DNA from: Pseudomonadota bacterium
Lineage (GTDB): Bacteria; Pseudomonadota; Gammaproteobacteria; Burkholderiales; Burkholderiaceae_D
DNA: 57,500 nucleotides
Direction: 5' to 3'
Assembly (NCBI GenBank): GCA_021821365.1
Contig: JAKACN010000002.1
Location: 1-57,500 of the forward strand
A model generated the notes under the pieces. The model was not told the DNA's origin. It searched no databases and saw only the letters and a program-made list of their open reading frames with translations. Position numbers and translations under genes: made by a program. Below are positions 9,940-18,755 of the stretch, in pieces (within the stretch, counting starts at the first letter, position 1; each line of letters begins with the position of its first letter).

Positions 9940-10977
9940 ATGAAGATAGCCCAAGTATCCCCGATCTTCGAGAGCGTCCCGCCGAAAGCCTATGGCGGCA
10001 CCGAACGTGTCATTTCCTATCTCACGGAGGAACTGGTCAAGCAAGGACATGAAGTCACCTTATTCGCCTCGGGCGATTCGGTCACCGCCGCGAGGCTGGT
10101 TTCCCCGATCGCCCAAAGCCTGCGCCCCGACCTGGCGCGCCCCAGCTGGCTGTCCTACCACGCGATCGAGATGGACCTCCTTGCCGAACTGGCCCACAGC
10201 TTCGATGTGATCCATTTCCACACCGATTTCCTGCACTTTCCCCTGGCAAGGCAATTGAACGTTCCGCATGTCACTACCCTGCACGGACGGCTCGACCTGG
10301 CGGACCTGCAACCGCTGTTCCGGCACTTCCACGACGTGCCGGTGGTCTCGATCTCGGACAACCAGCGCACGCCGTTGCCGGAGGCCAATTGGCAGGACAC
10401 GGTTTATCACGGCCTGCCGGCGGACCTGTATGCGTTCCAGGAAAAGCCGGGGGACTATTTCGCGTTCATTGGCCGCATCTCCTATGAAAAGCGGGTCGAC
10501 CGCGCGATCGATATCGCCAGGCAGTGCGATGTGCCGATCTACATCGGCGCCAAGATCGACAAGGCCGACGAGCCCTACTTCAATGAGCGCATCAAGCCCT
10601 TGCTGCGCCATCCGCTGGTGCAGTTCGTGGGCGAGGTCAACCAGCAGGAAAAGCGGGAACTGCTGGAGCACGCGCGGGCCCTGCTGTTTCCGATCGACTG
10701 GCCCGAACCATTCGGTCTGGTCATGATCGAAGCTTTCTCCTGCGGCACACCGGTGATTGCCTATCGGCACGGCTCGGTGCCCGAGATCATGGAAGACGGC
10801 GTGACCGGCTTTGTCGTGACGAACCAGGATGAGGCAGTGCGCGCGGCGAAAGACATCGATACGGTCGACAGAAAAGCCTGTCGCGCCGTGTTCGACCGGC
10901 GCTTCACCGCTGCGCACATGGCGCAGCATTACCTGCGCGTCTACCAGCGGCTGCAGGGGCAGCGGAGACAGCAATAA
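9940..10977 (+). CDS. Glycosyltransferase family 4 protein
   Basis: MKIAQVSPIFESVPPKAYGGTERVISYLTEELVKQGHEVTLFASG; PEPFGLVMIEAFSCGTPVIAYRHGSVPEIMEDGVTGF. Confidence 0.93.
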   Translation: MKIAQVSPIFESVPPKAYGGTERVISYLTEELVKQGHEVTLFASGDSVTAARLVSPIAQSLRPDLARPSWLSYHAIEMDLLAELAHSFDVIHFHTDFLHFPLARQLNVPHVTTLHGRLDLADLQPLFRHFHDVPVVSISDNQRTPLPEANWQDTVYHGLPADLYAFQEKPGDYFAFIGRISYEKRVDRAIDIARQCDVPIYIGAKIDKADEPYFNERIKPLLRHPLVQFVGEVNQQEKRELLEHARALLFPIDWPEPFGLVMIEAFSCGTPVIAYRHGSVPEIMEDGVTGFVVTNQDEAVRAAKDIDTVDRKACRAVFDRRFTAAHMAQHYLRVYQRLQGQRRQQ

Positions 10978-11051
10978 GCGCAGTGCGCCCGCTTTCATCG
11001 CGCAAGGCAGGACGAAGACCAGGCCCATCACGCAAGCGAACGGGAGACGCA

Positions 11052-13220
11052 ATGGTTGAAAAGATCCAACTCGGCGAGCAATGGTACATCCTCGCCACCT
11101 CTTCGCCGGCCGATGAACGCCGGCGCGTGCTCAAGCATAACGACACCTTCGCCATGTTCGACCGCTTTGGCGATGTGCAGCCGATGGGGCTGGGCGAAGA
11201 AGGCATCTACGACGGCGATACCTGCTTTCTTTCGCAGCAGGAGCTGCTGATCGAAGGCGTGCGGCCCATGCACCTGAACTCGACGGTGCGCGACGACAAT
11301 GGCCTGTTCATTGTCGAGCTGATGAACCCCGACCTTTATCCGCCGGGGAAGGACCACATACCGAAGGGCGAGCTGCACATCTTCCGCGCCAAGCTGCTGC
11401 TCGACGGCAGCTGCTACGAGCACGTGCGCATCGTCAATTTCGGACTGACGCCGATCCGCGCGAAAGTGTCGATGGAGTTCGGCGCCGACTTCAAGGACAT
11501 CTTCGAAGTGCGCGGCTTCAAGCGCGAGCGGCGCGGCACCTACCTGCCGCCGCAGATCGGCGACCGCGAACTGGTGCTCGCCTATCGCGGACTGGACGAG
11601 GTGGTGCGCCGGACCCGCATCTATTTCGACCCGGTGCCGCAAAAACTGACCGAGCGGCAGGCCGACTACGAAGTGGCGCTCGAGCCCAAGGGCGAGGTGC
11701 ATTTGTATGCCACCGTCACCTGCGAGCGCAACGAAGAGAAGCGGCCGCCGCCGAGCGACTATTTCACCGCGTTCACGCAAGTCAACCGCACGGTCAGCTG
11801 TGCGCTGCAGAATCGCTGCAAGGTAACCACCTCCGACCCGCTGTTCAACAACTGGCTGGATCGCTCGACCGCCGATCTGGTAATGCTGACCACCAGCCTC
11901 GCGCAGGGCGATTATCCCTACGCCGGCCTGCCCTGGTATTCGACCACCTTCGGCCGCGACGGCATTCTCACCGCGCGCGAATATCTGTGGATCGATCCCT
12001 GCCTGGCGCGCGGCGTGCTCGCTTTCCTTGCCGCCACACAGGCGGACGAGTTCGATCCCGAGCGCGACGCCGAGCCCGGCAAGATTCTGCACGAGGCGCG
12101 CAACGGCGAACTGGCCGCGCTGAATGAAATCCCGTTCGGCCGCTACTACGGCACCGTCGACGCGACGCCTCTGTTCGTCGGCCTGGCGGGCGCCTATTAC
12201 GAACGCACCGGCGACCTCGAATTCATCCGCAGCATCTGGGACAACATCCAGCGCGCGCTGACCTGGATCGACGAGTACGGCGACCGCGACGGCGACGGCT
12301 TCGTGGAATATGCGCGCTACAGCGAAACCGGGCTGGCGCAACAGGGATGGAAGGACTCGCAGGACTCGGTGTTCCACGCCGACGGCCGACTGGCCGATGC
12401 GCCCATCGCGCTGTGCGAAGTGCAGGGCTATGTGTACGAAGCGAAACTGCGCGCGGCCGAACTGGCGCGTCTGCTCGGCGACGCGCCGCTGGCAAAGCGG
12501 CTGCACGAGGGCGCCATGCTGCTGAAAAAGAATTTCAACGAAGCCTTCTGGTGCGAACGCATCGGCATGTATGCGCTCGCGCTCGACGGCGAGAAGCGCC
12601 AATGCGAGGTGGGCTCGTCCAATGCCGGGCATACCTTGTGGAGCGGAATCGCCACGCCGGAATACGCGGCGCGCATTGCCGACCGCATGCTGGACGAAGA
12701 CTTCTTCTGCGGCTGGGGCATCCGCACGATCCCGATCAAGGAGGCGCGCTACAACCCGATGGCCTACCACAACGGCTCGGTCTGGCCGCACGACAACGCG
12801 CTCATCGCCGACGGCATGGCGCGCTACGGCTTCACCGCGAAGGCGATGGCGGTCTTTGCCGGCCTGCGTTCGGCGAGCCTGTACATGGACCAGAACCGCA
12901 TGCCGGAGCTGTTCTGCGGATTCGAACGCCGCCCGGACGAAGGCCCCACGCTGTATCCGGTGGCCTGCTCGCCGCAGGCATGGGCGGCGGCCAGCGTGTA
13001 CTCGCTGCTGCAGGCCTGCCTCGGCCTGTCGTTCGACCCGGGCAAGCCCGAGATCCGCTTCCGCCATCCGCAGCTGCCGCCCTTCCTGGAGACGGTGGAG
13101 ATTCACGACCTGTCCATCAACGGCGCCACGGTCGACCTGCTGTTGCAGCGTTATCCGAATAATGTGGGCGTGAACGTGATCCGCAAGGATGGAAATGTCG
13201 AGGTGGTGGCGGTGGCCTAG
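11052..13220 (+). CDS. Amylo-alpha-1,6-glucosidase (glycogen debranching-type)
   Basis: TTFGRDGILTAREYLWIDP, WKDSQDSVFHADG, MAYHNGSVWPHDNALIADGMARYG; family typical for standalone debranching-like glucosidases. Confidence 0.92.
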   Translation: MVEKIQLGEQWYILATSSPADERRRVLKHNDTFAMFDRFGDVQPMGLGEEGIYDGDTCFLSQQELLIEGVRPMHLNSTVRDDNGLFIVELMNPDLYPPGKDHIPKGELHIFRAKLLLDGSCYEHVRIVNFGLTPIRAKVSMEFGADFKDIFEVRGFKRERRGTYLPPQIGDRELVLAYRGLDEVVRRTRIYFDPVPQKLTERQADYEVALEPKGEVHLYATVTCERNEEKRPPPSDYFTAFTQVNRTVSCALQNRCKVTTSDPLFNNWLDRSTADLVMLTTSLAQGDYPYAGLPWYSTTFGRDGILTAREYLWIDPCLARGVLAFLAATQADEFDPERDAEPGKILHEARNGELAALNEIPFGRYYGTVDATPLFVGLAGAYYERTGDLEFIRSIWDNIQRALTWIDEYGDRDGDGFVEYARYSETGLAQQGWKDSQDSVFHADGRLADAPIALCEVQGYVYEAKLRAAELARLLGDAPLAKRLHEGAMLLKKNFNEAFWCERIGMYALALDGEKRQCEVGSSNAGHTLWSGIATPEYAARIADRMLDEDFFCGWGIRTIPIKEARYNPMAYHNGSVWPHDNALIADGMARYGFTAKAMAVFAGLRSASLYMDQNRMPELFCGFERRPDEGPTLYPVACSPQAWAAASVYSLLQACLGLSFDPGKPEIRFRHPQLPPFLETVEIHDLSINGATVDLLLQRYPNNVGVNVIRKDGNVEVVAVA

Positions 13221-13267
13221 TCCGCGCGGCGGCAGCCAGGCAACGCGTGCAGGCACGCCGCATCGTC

Positions 13268-13804
13268 CTACTTCATGCGCGAACGCAGCTTGATCGTTTC
13301 GCCGGCCACCATGAAACGGCCGTATCCCCGGTGATGCAGCGTGCGCGGATCTTTCACGGCGCTGTCAACCCAGGCCTGCAGGACTTCCAGGACGAAGATG
13401 CCGTATTTCGCGACCATGCGCGTGTCGGCCAGGCGGCATTCGAGGCTCGCGTAGCACTCGTCGATCAGGGGCGCATGCACGAATCGCGCAGGAAGCGGCG
13501 TCAGGCCGAAGCGTTTGAACTTGTCGGTCCTGGCGCCGGTGGTGTTGCCCACGCTGACGACCTTCTTTGCGATATCGACCGTGGGGATGTTGATCACGCA
13601 TTCCTTCGAGGCCATCAGAAGATCGCGGGAATAACTCTGGCCGCCGATGACGCAGCCGATCAACGGCGGCTCGAATTCGAGCATGGTTTTCCATGACAGC
13701 GTCATCACGTTCCGCCGCTCGCCCTGCGCGGTTGTCAGCAGGACGACCGGTCCGGGTTCGATCAGCGTGTAGACCTTGGCGAGGGGGAACGGTTTCCTGG
13801 ACAT
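13268..13804 (-). CDS. Flavin reductase family protein
   Basis: PGPVVLLTTAQGERRNVMTLSWKTMLEFEPPLIGCVIGGQSYSRDLLMASKECVINIPT. Confidence 0.88.
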   Translation of the reverse strand: MSRKPFPLAKVYTLIEPGPVVLLTTAQGERRNVMTLSWKTMLEFEPPLIGCVIGGQSYSRDLLMASKECVINIPTVDIAKKVVSVGNTTGARTDKFKRFGLTPLPARFVHAPLIDECYASLECRLADTRMVAKYGIFVLEVLQAWVDSAVKDPRTLHHRGYGRFMVAGETIKLRSRMK

Positions 13805-14147
13805 GATCGCGCATCCTTCTTCGGTGGAATAACTCACGAACATCACATACCCCGGCCTTGCAATCGCGCCATGGGCCTGCCAGCAACGATCAGCAATCCG
13901 GCGCCTGGCAACCCCTCGGCATTATAGGATGCGAAAACGGCCTGTCCATTGAGCAAGATCGAGTCGCCGCGCACATGCGGCGCGATGCCACCGGGCTTCG
14001 AACAACTTGAATGACGGGAAATGCCTGCGGGGTGGAAATTTCTTGATCTGGGAAAAGCGCCTGCGCCAAAAGCGTTTGCCTAATTCACCCGACCGGATAA
14101 CATCGATTCAGGATCCCATACAGGCTGTAACAATCCAGGAGGTTTCC

Positions 14148-14348
14148 ATGAACATTGTTGCCAGACCTCGTCCCGAGGTTCTTGTTGAATTCAACAAGTT
14201 TTGCGCGGTGCTCGGCGAAAAGTCCGACCGGCACCCCTATGACATCGACAACCTGCTCGCAGCGGGCCTGGTCGAACAGGTTCCCGGCAGGTCGGTCTAC
14301 CGGCTGACCCAGACAGGCGAAGCGCTGCGCGCCGCGCGCCAGGAGTAA
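14148..14348 (+). CDS. Small (66 aa) hypothetical protein with winged-helix-like C-terminus
   Basis: Strong RBS aggagg 7 nt before ATG; MNIVARPRPEVLVEFNKFCAVLGEKSDRHPYDIDNLLAAGLVEQVPGRSVYRLTQTGEALRAARQE. Confidence 0.65.
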   Translation: MNIVARPRPEVLVEFNKFCAVLGEKSDRHPYDIDNLLAAGLVEQVPGRSVYRLTQTGEALRAARQE

Positions 14349-14420
14349 GCAGATCCGCCCCCAGTGCCTTCAGCGCAAGGGGCGGGATGAATTTGTCCGG
14401 TGCGCGACGACCGTTATTGA

Positions 14421-14481
14421 TGTCCACGGAAAACACGGAAAGCACGGAACATATTCCTGAAATTTGTGCTTTCCGTGGACA
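14421..14481. repeat. Dyad made of 9-nt tandem units (cacggaaaa/cacggaaag/cacggaaca), copy 1
   Basis: tgtccacggaaaacacggaaagcac ... gtgctttccgtggaca. Confidence 0.85.
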
Positions 14482-14523
14482 TCTCAGGCGTTCCGCCGCA
14501 CGGTTCAGGTTCATCTGGACGTA

Positions 14524-16401
14524 CTACTGCTTGCGCGCGATGAAGCCGCCGACCACGGCCGCCTTGGTCGTGCCGTTCGACAGCGAAAAGCTGCCGCCGA
14601 TTTCGGCGGGGCCGGCGCCGCTGTTTCCCGTCGTGACCACCGGGCCGAAGAAACGTCCGCCCAGGCCGCCGCTCAATGACGCATTGCTGATTGCCCCCGT
14701 CAGGTAATTGGCGACATTGCTTCCCGCCGCGCCCATCATTGTCGTGCCGCTCATGGCGACCGGCACCTCGGTCCATGCCGCGTCCCAGGTATGCGTGTTC
14801 TGGATCGACACACTGACGGCGCGCGTGGCGAAGTCGACGGTGACCAGCGCGGAGCCGCGGAAGAAGGAAGCGTCCTGCGTACCGTTGGGCGCATACCAGC
14901 CGTAGACGATGCCGGCGTAACTGGCCGAACCGGAAGCGGGCACGTTCGCCGGGTCCGTCACCTGGCCGAAGGCCACCATGCCGGTGCGGGACTGGTTGTG
15001 TTCATCCGTGCCCGCGCCGCCCGTCCATTCCACGATGCGCACCGTGTCCTGCGTGAACCACGCGCCGAGATTGGCGTAGCGGTAGCTCCAGTTGGTGAGC
15101 TGGCGATAGCCTTTCGATCCGGGGAAGGGTACGCCGAAGCCGCTCCCGCCGGGCAGAATGGTCGGATTGCCGTTCGCATCCGGCAGCCCGTTCCCCGCAT
15201 GCACGTCGCCGTCTTCATGCAGGCGGCTGACGTCAGCGATATTCGGCTCGATGCCGCCACTCTGCCAGTCCCCCGCCTGGTTCTTCAGGCCCTTGGTTTC
15301 CACGGTCGGACAGGGCACCATCTCCGGCGGGCAGCGCGACGGCTCGCTGCGCGGGAAGTAGCTGTTGTTGGCATAGTTCGACTGCGTGCCGCCGACACCC
15401 TTGCTCGCGACGTTGTAGAAGCCGAGGTCGGAACTCGGCGGCAGGGTGGCGGCGCTGATGGCGCCGGAGGCATCGACCAGCATATGGCCTTGCGTGGCGC
15501 GGAAGGTTTCGATGATGAGCGGGCGCTCGACCTTGCCGTCCCAGGAAATGCCGAGGTTCGACAGCAGCATGGCCGGGTTCGAGACGACGCCGTCGCTCGC
15601 CTTGAAGGCGCGGATTTCCGCCAGTCCGCCGGAGGCTGGCATCAGGCCGTAGGCGGCCGTCGCGTTCGCGATCGGCACGGCGAGATCGTTGGTGGATTTG
15701 CCGTAGGCCTGCACGCCGGAACTCGTCAACGTCACGCCGTTTTCAATGCGGATGATGGACCTGCCGCTGCACTGCGTATTCGCGCCTTCGATGCAGGACA
15801 TGGTCATCGGCGTGCCGTCGGGAACGGGCGCGGGCTGTCCCGTGACCGGAGCGGGCGAGGTGGAGGCATATTCGCAGATCTTGTCGGCGCCGGGCAACGG
15901 ATCGCCGAACACGCCGTTGTCGCAGCCGATCGCATTCGTCGCGGTGAGCGTAACCCAGGTACCGTTCAGGCCGTAGCGCACCTGCGTCGTGCCAGGCACC
16001 GTGCAGGTCTGGTTTTCGTTCGCGCACTTCGTCCAGGTCGTATCGGTCGGCGGCGGAGGCGGCGGCGGCGTGGTGGTGACGGTGAGGAATTCGCAGATCT
16101 TGTCGGCGCCGGGCAATGGATCGCCGAACACGCCGTTGTCGCAACCGATGGCGTTGGTCGCAGTGAGCGTGGCCCAGGTGCCGTTCAATCCGTAGCGCAC
16201 CTGTGTCGTGCCGGCGAAGGAGCAGGTCTGGTTCTCGTTCGCGCACTTGGTCCAGGTCTCGGTCGTGCTTGCGGCGAGCAGTGTCGACGAGGACGTGGAT
16301 TGTTTGGCAGCCGACGGCGACTCGGCGCTGCCTCCGCATCCGCTCAACGCAACGGCGAGCAGCATGGCAAAGGCCAGGACGCCACCTCCCGATTTGATCA
16401 T
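14524..16401 (-). CDS. Secreted lipoprotein with two Cys-containing tandem repeats and a large C-terminal domain
   Basis: Signal/lipobox FAMLLAVALSGCGG; two copies of WTKCANENQTC..GTTQVRYGLNGTW..LTATNAIGCDNGVFGDPLPGADKICE. Confidence 0.85.
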   Translation of the reverse strand: MIKSGGGVLAFAMLLAVALSGCGGSAESPSAAKQSTSSSTLLAASTTETWTKCANENQTCSFAGTTQVRYGLNGTWATLTATNAIGCDNGVFGDPLPGADKICEFLTVTTTPPPPPPPTDTTWTKCANENQTCTVPGTTQVRYGLNGTWVTLTATNAIGCDNGVFGDPLPGADKICEYASTSPAPVTGQPAPVPDGTPMTMSCIEGANTQCSGRSIIRIENGVTLTSSGVQAYGKSTNDLAVPIANATAAYGLMPASGGLAEIRAFKASDGVVSNPAMLLSNLGISWDGKVERPLIIETFRATQGHMLVDASGAISAATLPPSSDLGFYNVASKGVGGTQSNYANNSYFPRSEPSRCPPEMVPCPTVETKGLKNQAGDWQSGGIEPNIADVSRLHEDGDVHAGNGLPDANGNPTILPGGSGFGVPFPGSKGYRQLTNWSYRYANLGAWFTQDTVRIVEWTGGAGTDEHNQSRTGMVAFGQVTDPANVPASGSASYAGIVYGWYAPNGTQDASFFRGSALVTVDFATRAVSVSIQNTHTWDAAWTEVPVAMSGTTMMGAAGSNVANYLTGAISNASLSGGLGGRFFGPVVTTGNSGAGPAEIGGSFSLSNGTTKAAVVGGFIARKQ

Positions 16402-16605
16402 TTTTGTTCTCCGCAGGGACACAGTTGATGCAGTGTACGAATCGCGGGCATGGAGAAGCTTGAGTGGCGTCAATGGCAGGGCGCGTGAACACAGGAAATG
16501 CGCTGCCGTTCCACCGGACCGGGTGCTTCATCTGCACGACAAATTGATGTGTCGCCATGGAACTGATAACAAGTTTCCGCACCTAATGATTCCACCGGGA
16601 ATAAT

Positions 16606-17016
16606 ATGCAAAACAGAAAGGAAGCCATGGCACAGCCCCTCAATGGCAAGGAAATTACGTCGGACGATCTGCTCGCGCTTGTCGACAAGGCAACGCGGGC
16701 GATCGAACAGCTGCAGGAAGACAATGCGCGCCTGTTGCGCCAGGTGAACGACTGCAGGCTGGCAAGCGAAGCCGCGGCATTCACGCTGGCCGAAAAAGAA
16801 AAGCGCATCGAAGCGCTGGAACAGGCGGAAGCCGCGATGCTGAAGGATGCGCGATGGTATCGATGGTTTCGCGCGAAGTACGCTGATTCGACGTTCTTTG
16901 CCTACATCGAGCGCGAATTCCTGCTGTCGATGCACGCATCGGATGAACAGGAACCACCGGCTGCTCCGGTGATAGTCGGCACCGTCAACGGCGCTGCGCA
17001 GGGCGCGGGGAATTAG
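16606..17016 (+). CDS. Hypothetical coiled-coil protein
   Basis: Heptad-like ATRAIEQLQEDNARLLRQVNDCRLASEAAAFTLAEKEKRIEALEQAEAAML; alternative start at 16627. Confidence 0.65.
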   Translation: MQNRKEAMAQPLNGKEITSDDLLALVDKATRAIEQLQEDNARLLRQVNDCRLASEAAAFTLAEKEKRIEALEQAEAAMLKDARWYRWFRAKYADSTFFAYIEREFLLSMHASDEQEPPAAPVIVGTVNGAAQGAGN

Positions 17017-17070
17017 CGCTGGCGAGTCCACGGACAGAACAAAGACCCTTGTCCACGCAAAATACTCGGC

Positions 17071-17125
17071 GTGCCCCACGAAACACACGAAAATTTTTTC
17101 CATTTTTTCGTGTTTTTCGTGGACA
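17071..17125. repeat. Dyad of cacgaaaa-type units, copy 2
   Basis: gtgccccacgaaacacacgaaaatttttt ... attttttcgtgtttttcgtggacac. Confidence 0.8.
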
Positions 17126-17208
17126 CCCTCAATGCCCTGAACACGACGGCGATGCGTCGCCCGGCGCAAGGCACCGCGGCTGCGTTCTGTCGGGTGGCCG
17201 TGATCCGG

Positions 17209-17862
17209 TCAATGCTTGCGCGGGCAGGCAAACAGCACAAACCGATCGCCCTGCATTTCGGTTCTCAGCCGGCCAGTCCGCACCATGGTGGCTAGTGCAC
17301 GGTACAAGGCTTCATGCGTTAATCCGAGTTCCGCCGCCCAGGACTTCCTGGACTGGCGCAATTCCAGCCGTCCGCCCTGACCTTCCGCTTCGATGTAATG
17401 CTCGATCCGCTCCGCCGCGCCGTGCAGGCTGAGCCGTTCGCACTGCGCCCGCAGTTTCCTGACTTCCTGCGCAAGCCGGCTCATCCACGCCGCCTGGAAC
17501 GCCGCATCCTCGCGAAGGGCCTCGCGAAAGCAGCCGATCGGAAAGCGCAAGAGCCTGGTGCTTTGCGCCGCCACGATGTCGCAGTGGTAACGTGACGTCT
17601 CCAGGCTGGCTTCCGCAACGAAGCCGCTGGCAGACCTCTGCAGGATCACTTCCGCGCCGTTCTGGGCGCGACGCGTCAATCTCAATTCGCCCGCCGTCAC
17701 GAACAGCATGAATTGCGGCCGGTCTCCAATCGCGTACAGGCGCTCGCCTGCCTTCGTCTGCTGTTCGGTCGCGGCATCACGCAGGGATTGCGGCATGGCG
17801 GCGAGTTCCGGATGCGCGCGGACCCGCTCATTCCATTCTTCTTCACTGAGATGCGGTGTCAT
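17209..17862 (-). CDS. Crp/Fnr-family transcriptional regulator
   Basis: cNMP-binding-like fold (GERLYAIGDRPQFMLFVTAGELRLTRRAQNGAEVILQRSASGFVAEASL) and C-terminal HTH SRKSWAAELGLTHEALYRALATMVRTGRL. Confidence 0.93.
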   Translation of the reverse strand: MTPHLSEEEWNERVRAHPELAAMPQSLRDAATEQQTKAGERLYAIGDRPQFMLFVTAGELRLTRRAQNGAEVILQRSASGFVAEASLETSRYHCDIVAAQSTRLLRFPIGCFREALREDAAFQAAWMSRLAQEVRKLRAQCERLSLHGAAERIEHYIEAEGQGGRLELRQSRKSWAAELGLTHEALYRALATMVRTGRLRTEMQGDRFVLFACPRKH

Positions 17863-17918
17863 GCCTGTGCTTCATCGTGGGCGCTCGTGTGGACCGGACG
17901 GGCCGAATCATTATCGGA

Positions 17919-17938
17919 GATATGATCTCAATCATATC
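17919..17938. promoter_or_regulatory. Perfect FNR/CRP-like palindrome GATATGAT-CTCA-ATCATATC
   Basis: 8-bp arms, 4-nt spacer, in the divergent intergenic region between the Crp/Fnr regulator and the DUF4395 gene. Confidence 0.75.
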
Positions 17939-17991
17939 AGTTGCGCATCGCAGCGGACTAATATCCTTTCGTTGCACACGAGAGGAAAAGC

Positions 17992-18735
17992 ATGGGCACG
18001 ATTTTCTGCTTTGGCGAAGAGATCGACGGTTACGATGTCCGCGTCCTGAATGAACGGGAAGTCCGGGCGAGCGCCGGCATACTGTTTTTTTGCGCGATCA
18101 TCGCCTTCATGAATGCGTGGCTCGTCGGTCATTTCGAATGGACGCGGGTGTTCGTGGTCGCCTTCCTCATCGATTTCTCGATCCGGGTGTTCGTCAACCC
18201 GAAATATTCTCCGAGCATGGTCCTCGCCGGCTTCATCGTCAGAAACCAGGCGCCGGAATATGTCGGCGCCACCCAAAAGCGTTTTGCCTGGAGCATTGGC
18301 CTGGCACTGTCCGTGGCGATGCTGTGGCTGGTGGTGATCAACCGCGTCATCGGTCCGATCAACCTCCTCATCTGCGCCACCTGCCTGCTGCTCCTGTTCT
18401 TCGAGTCGGCATTCGGCATTTGCATCGCATGCAAGGTGTACAACCTGTTTCACCGCGAGAAAGCCGGCCTGTGTCCCGGCGGAGCCTGCGAAGTGGACGC
18501 GAGGCACAAGAGCCAGAGGACCGGCACCGTGCAAATGCTGGTTCTCCTGTCGTTTGTTTTCGCGATGACGTACGTCGCAAGATTCTTCGTTGTCGGCGCA
18601 GCCGAGGCCGCCCCGGCCACACCAGCCGCCGGGCCGTCACACGAACCGGCCGGCAGCGACGATTGCACGGTGCCGGACTGGGCGAAATCCATGGGCCATG
18701 CCGAACAGTGGAAGCTGCATCACAACTGCATGTAG
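17992..18735 (+). CDS. DUF4395-family integral membrane protein
   Basis: MGTIFCFGEEIDGYDVRVLNEREVRASAGILFFCAIIAF...RVFVNPKYSPSMVLAGFIVRNQAPEYVGATQKRFAW; Cys-rich loop GICIACKVYNLFHREKAGLCPGGAC. Confidence 0.85.
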   Translation: MGTIFCFGEEIDGYDVRVLNEREVRASAGILFFCAIIAFMNAWLVGHFEWTRVFVVAFLIDFSIRVFVNPKYSPSMVLAGFIVRNQAPEYVGATQKRFAWSIGLALSVAMLWLVVINRVIGPINLLICATCLLLLFFESAFGICIACKVYNLFHREKAGLCPGGACEVDARHKSQRTGTVQMLVLLSFVFAMTYVARFFVVGAAEAAPATPAAGPSHEPAGSDDCTVPDWAKSMGHAEQWKLHHNCM

Positions 18736-18755
18736 CCGCGCGTTACTGCCGCGCG

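Noticed and set aside
11028-13256. 742-aa minus-strand ORF opposite the amylo-alpha-1,6-glucosidase
   Set aside because: Mirror frame of a well-supported gene; low-complexity RHAQ-rich translation
14791-16428. 545-aa plus-strand ORF opposite the repeat lipoprotein
   Set aside because: The minus strand has signal peptide, lipobox and Cys repeats; the plus frame is compositionally a shadow ORF
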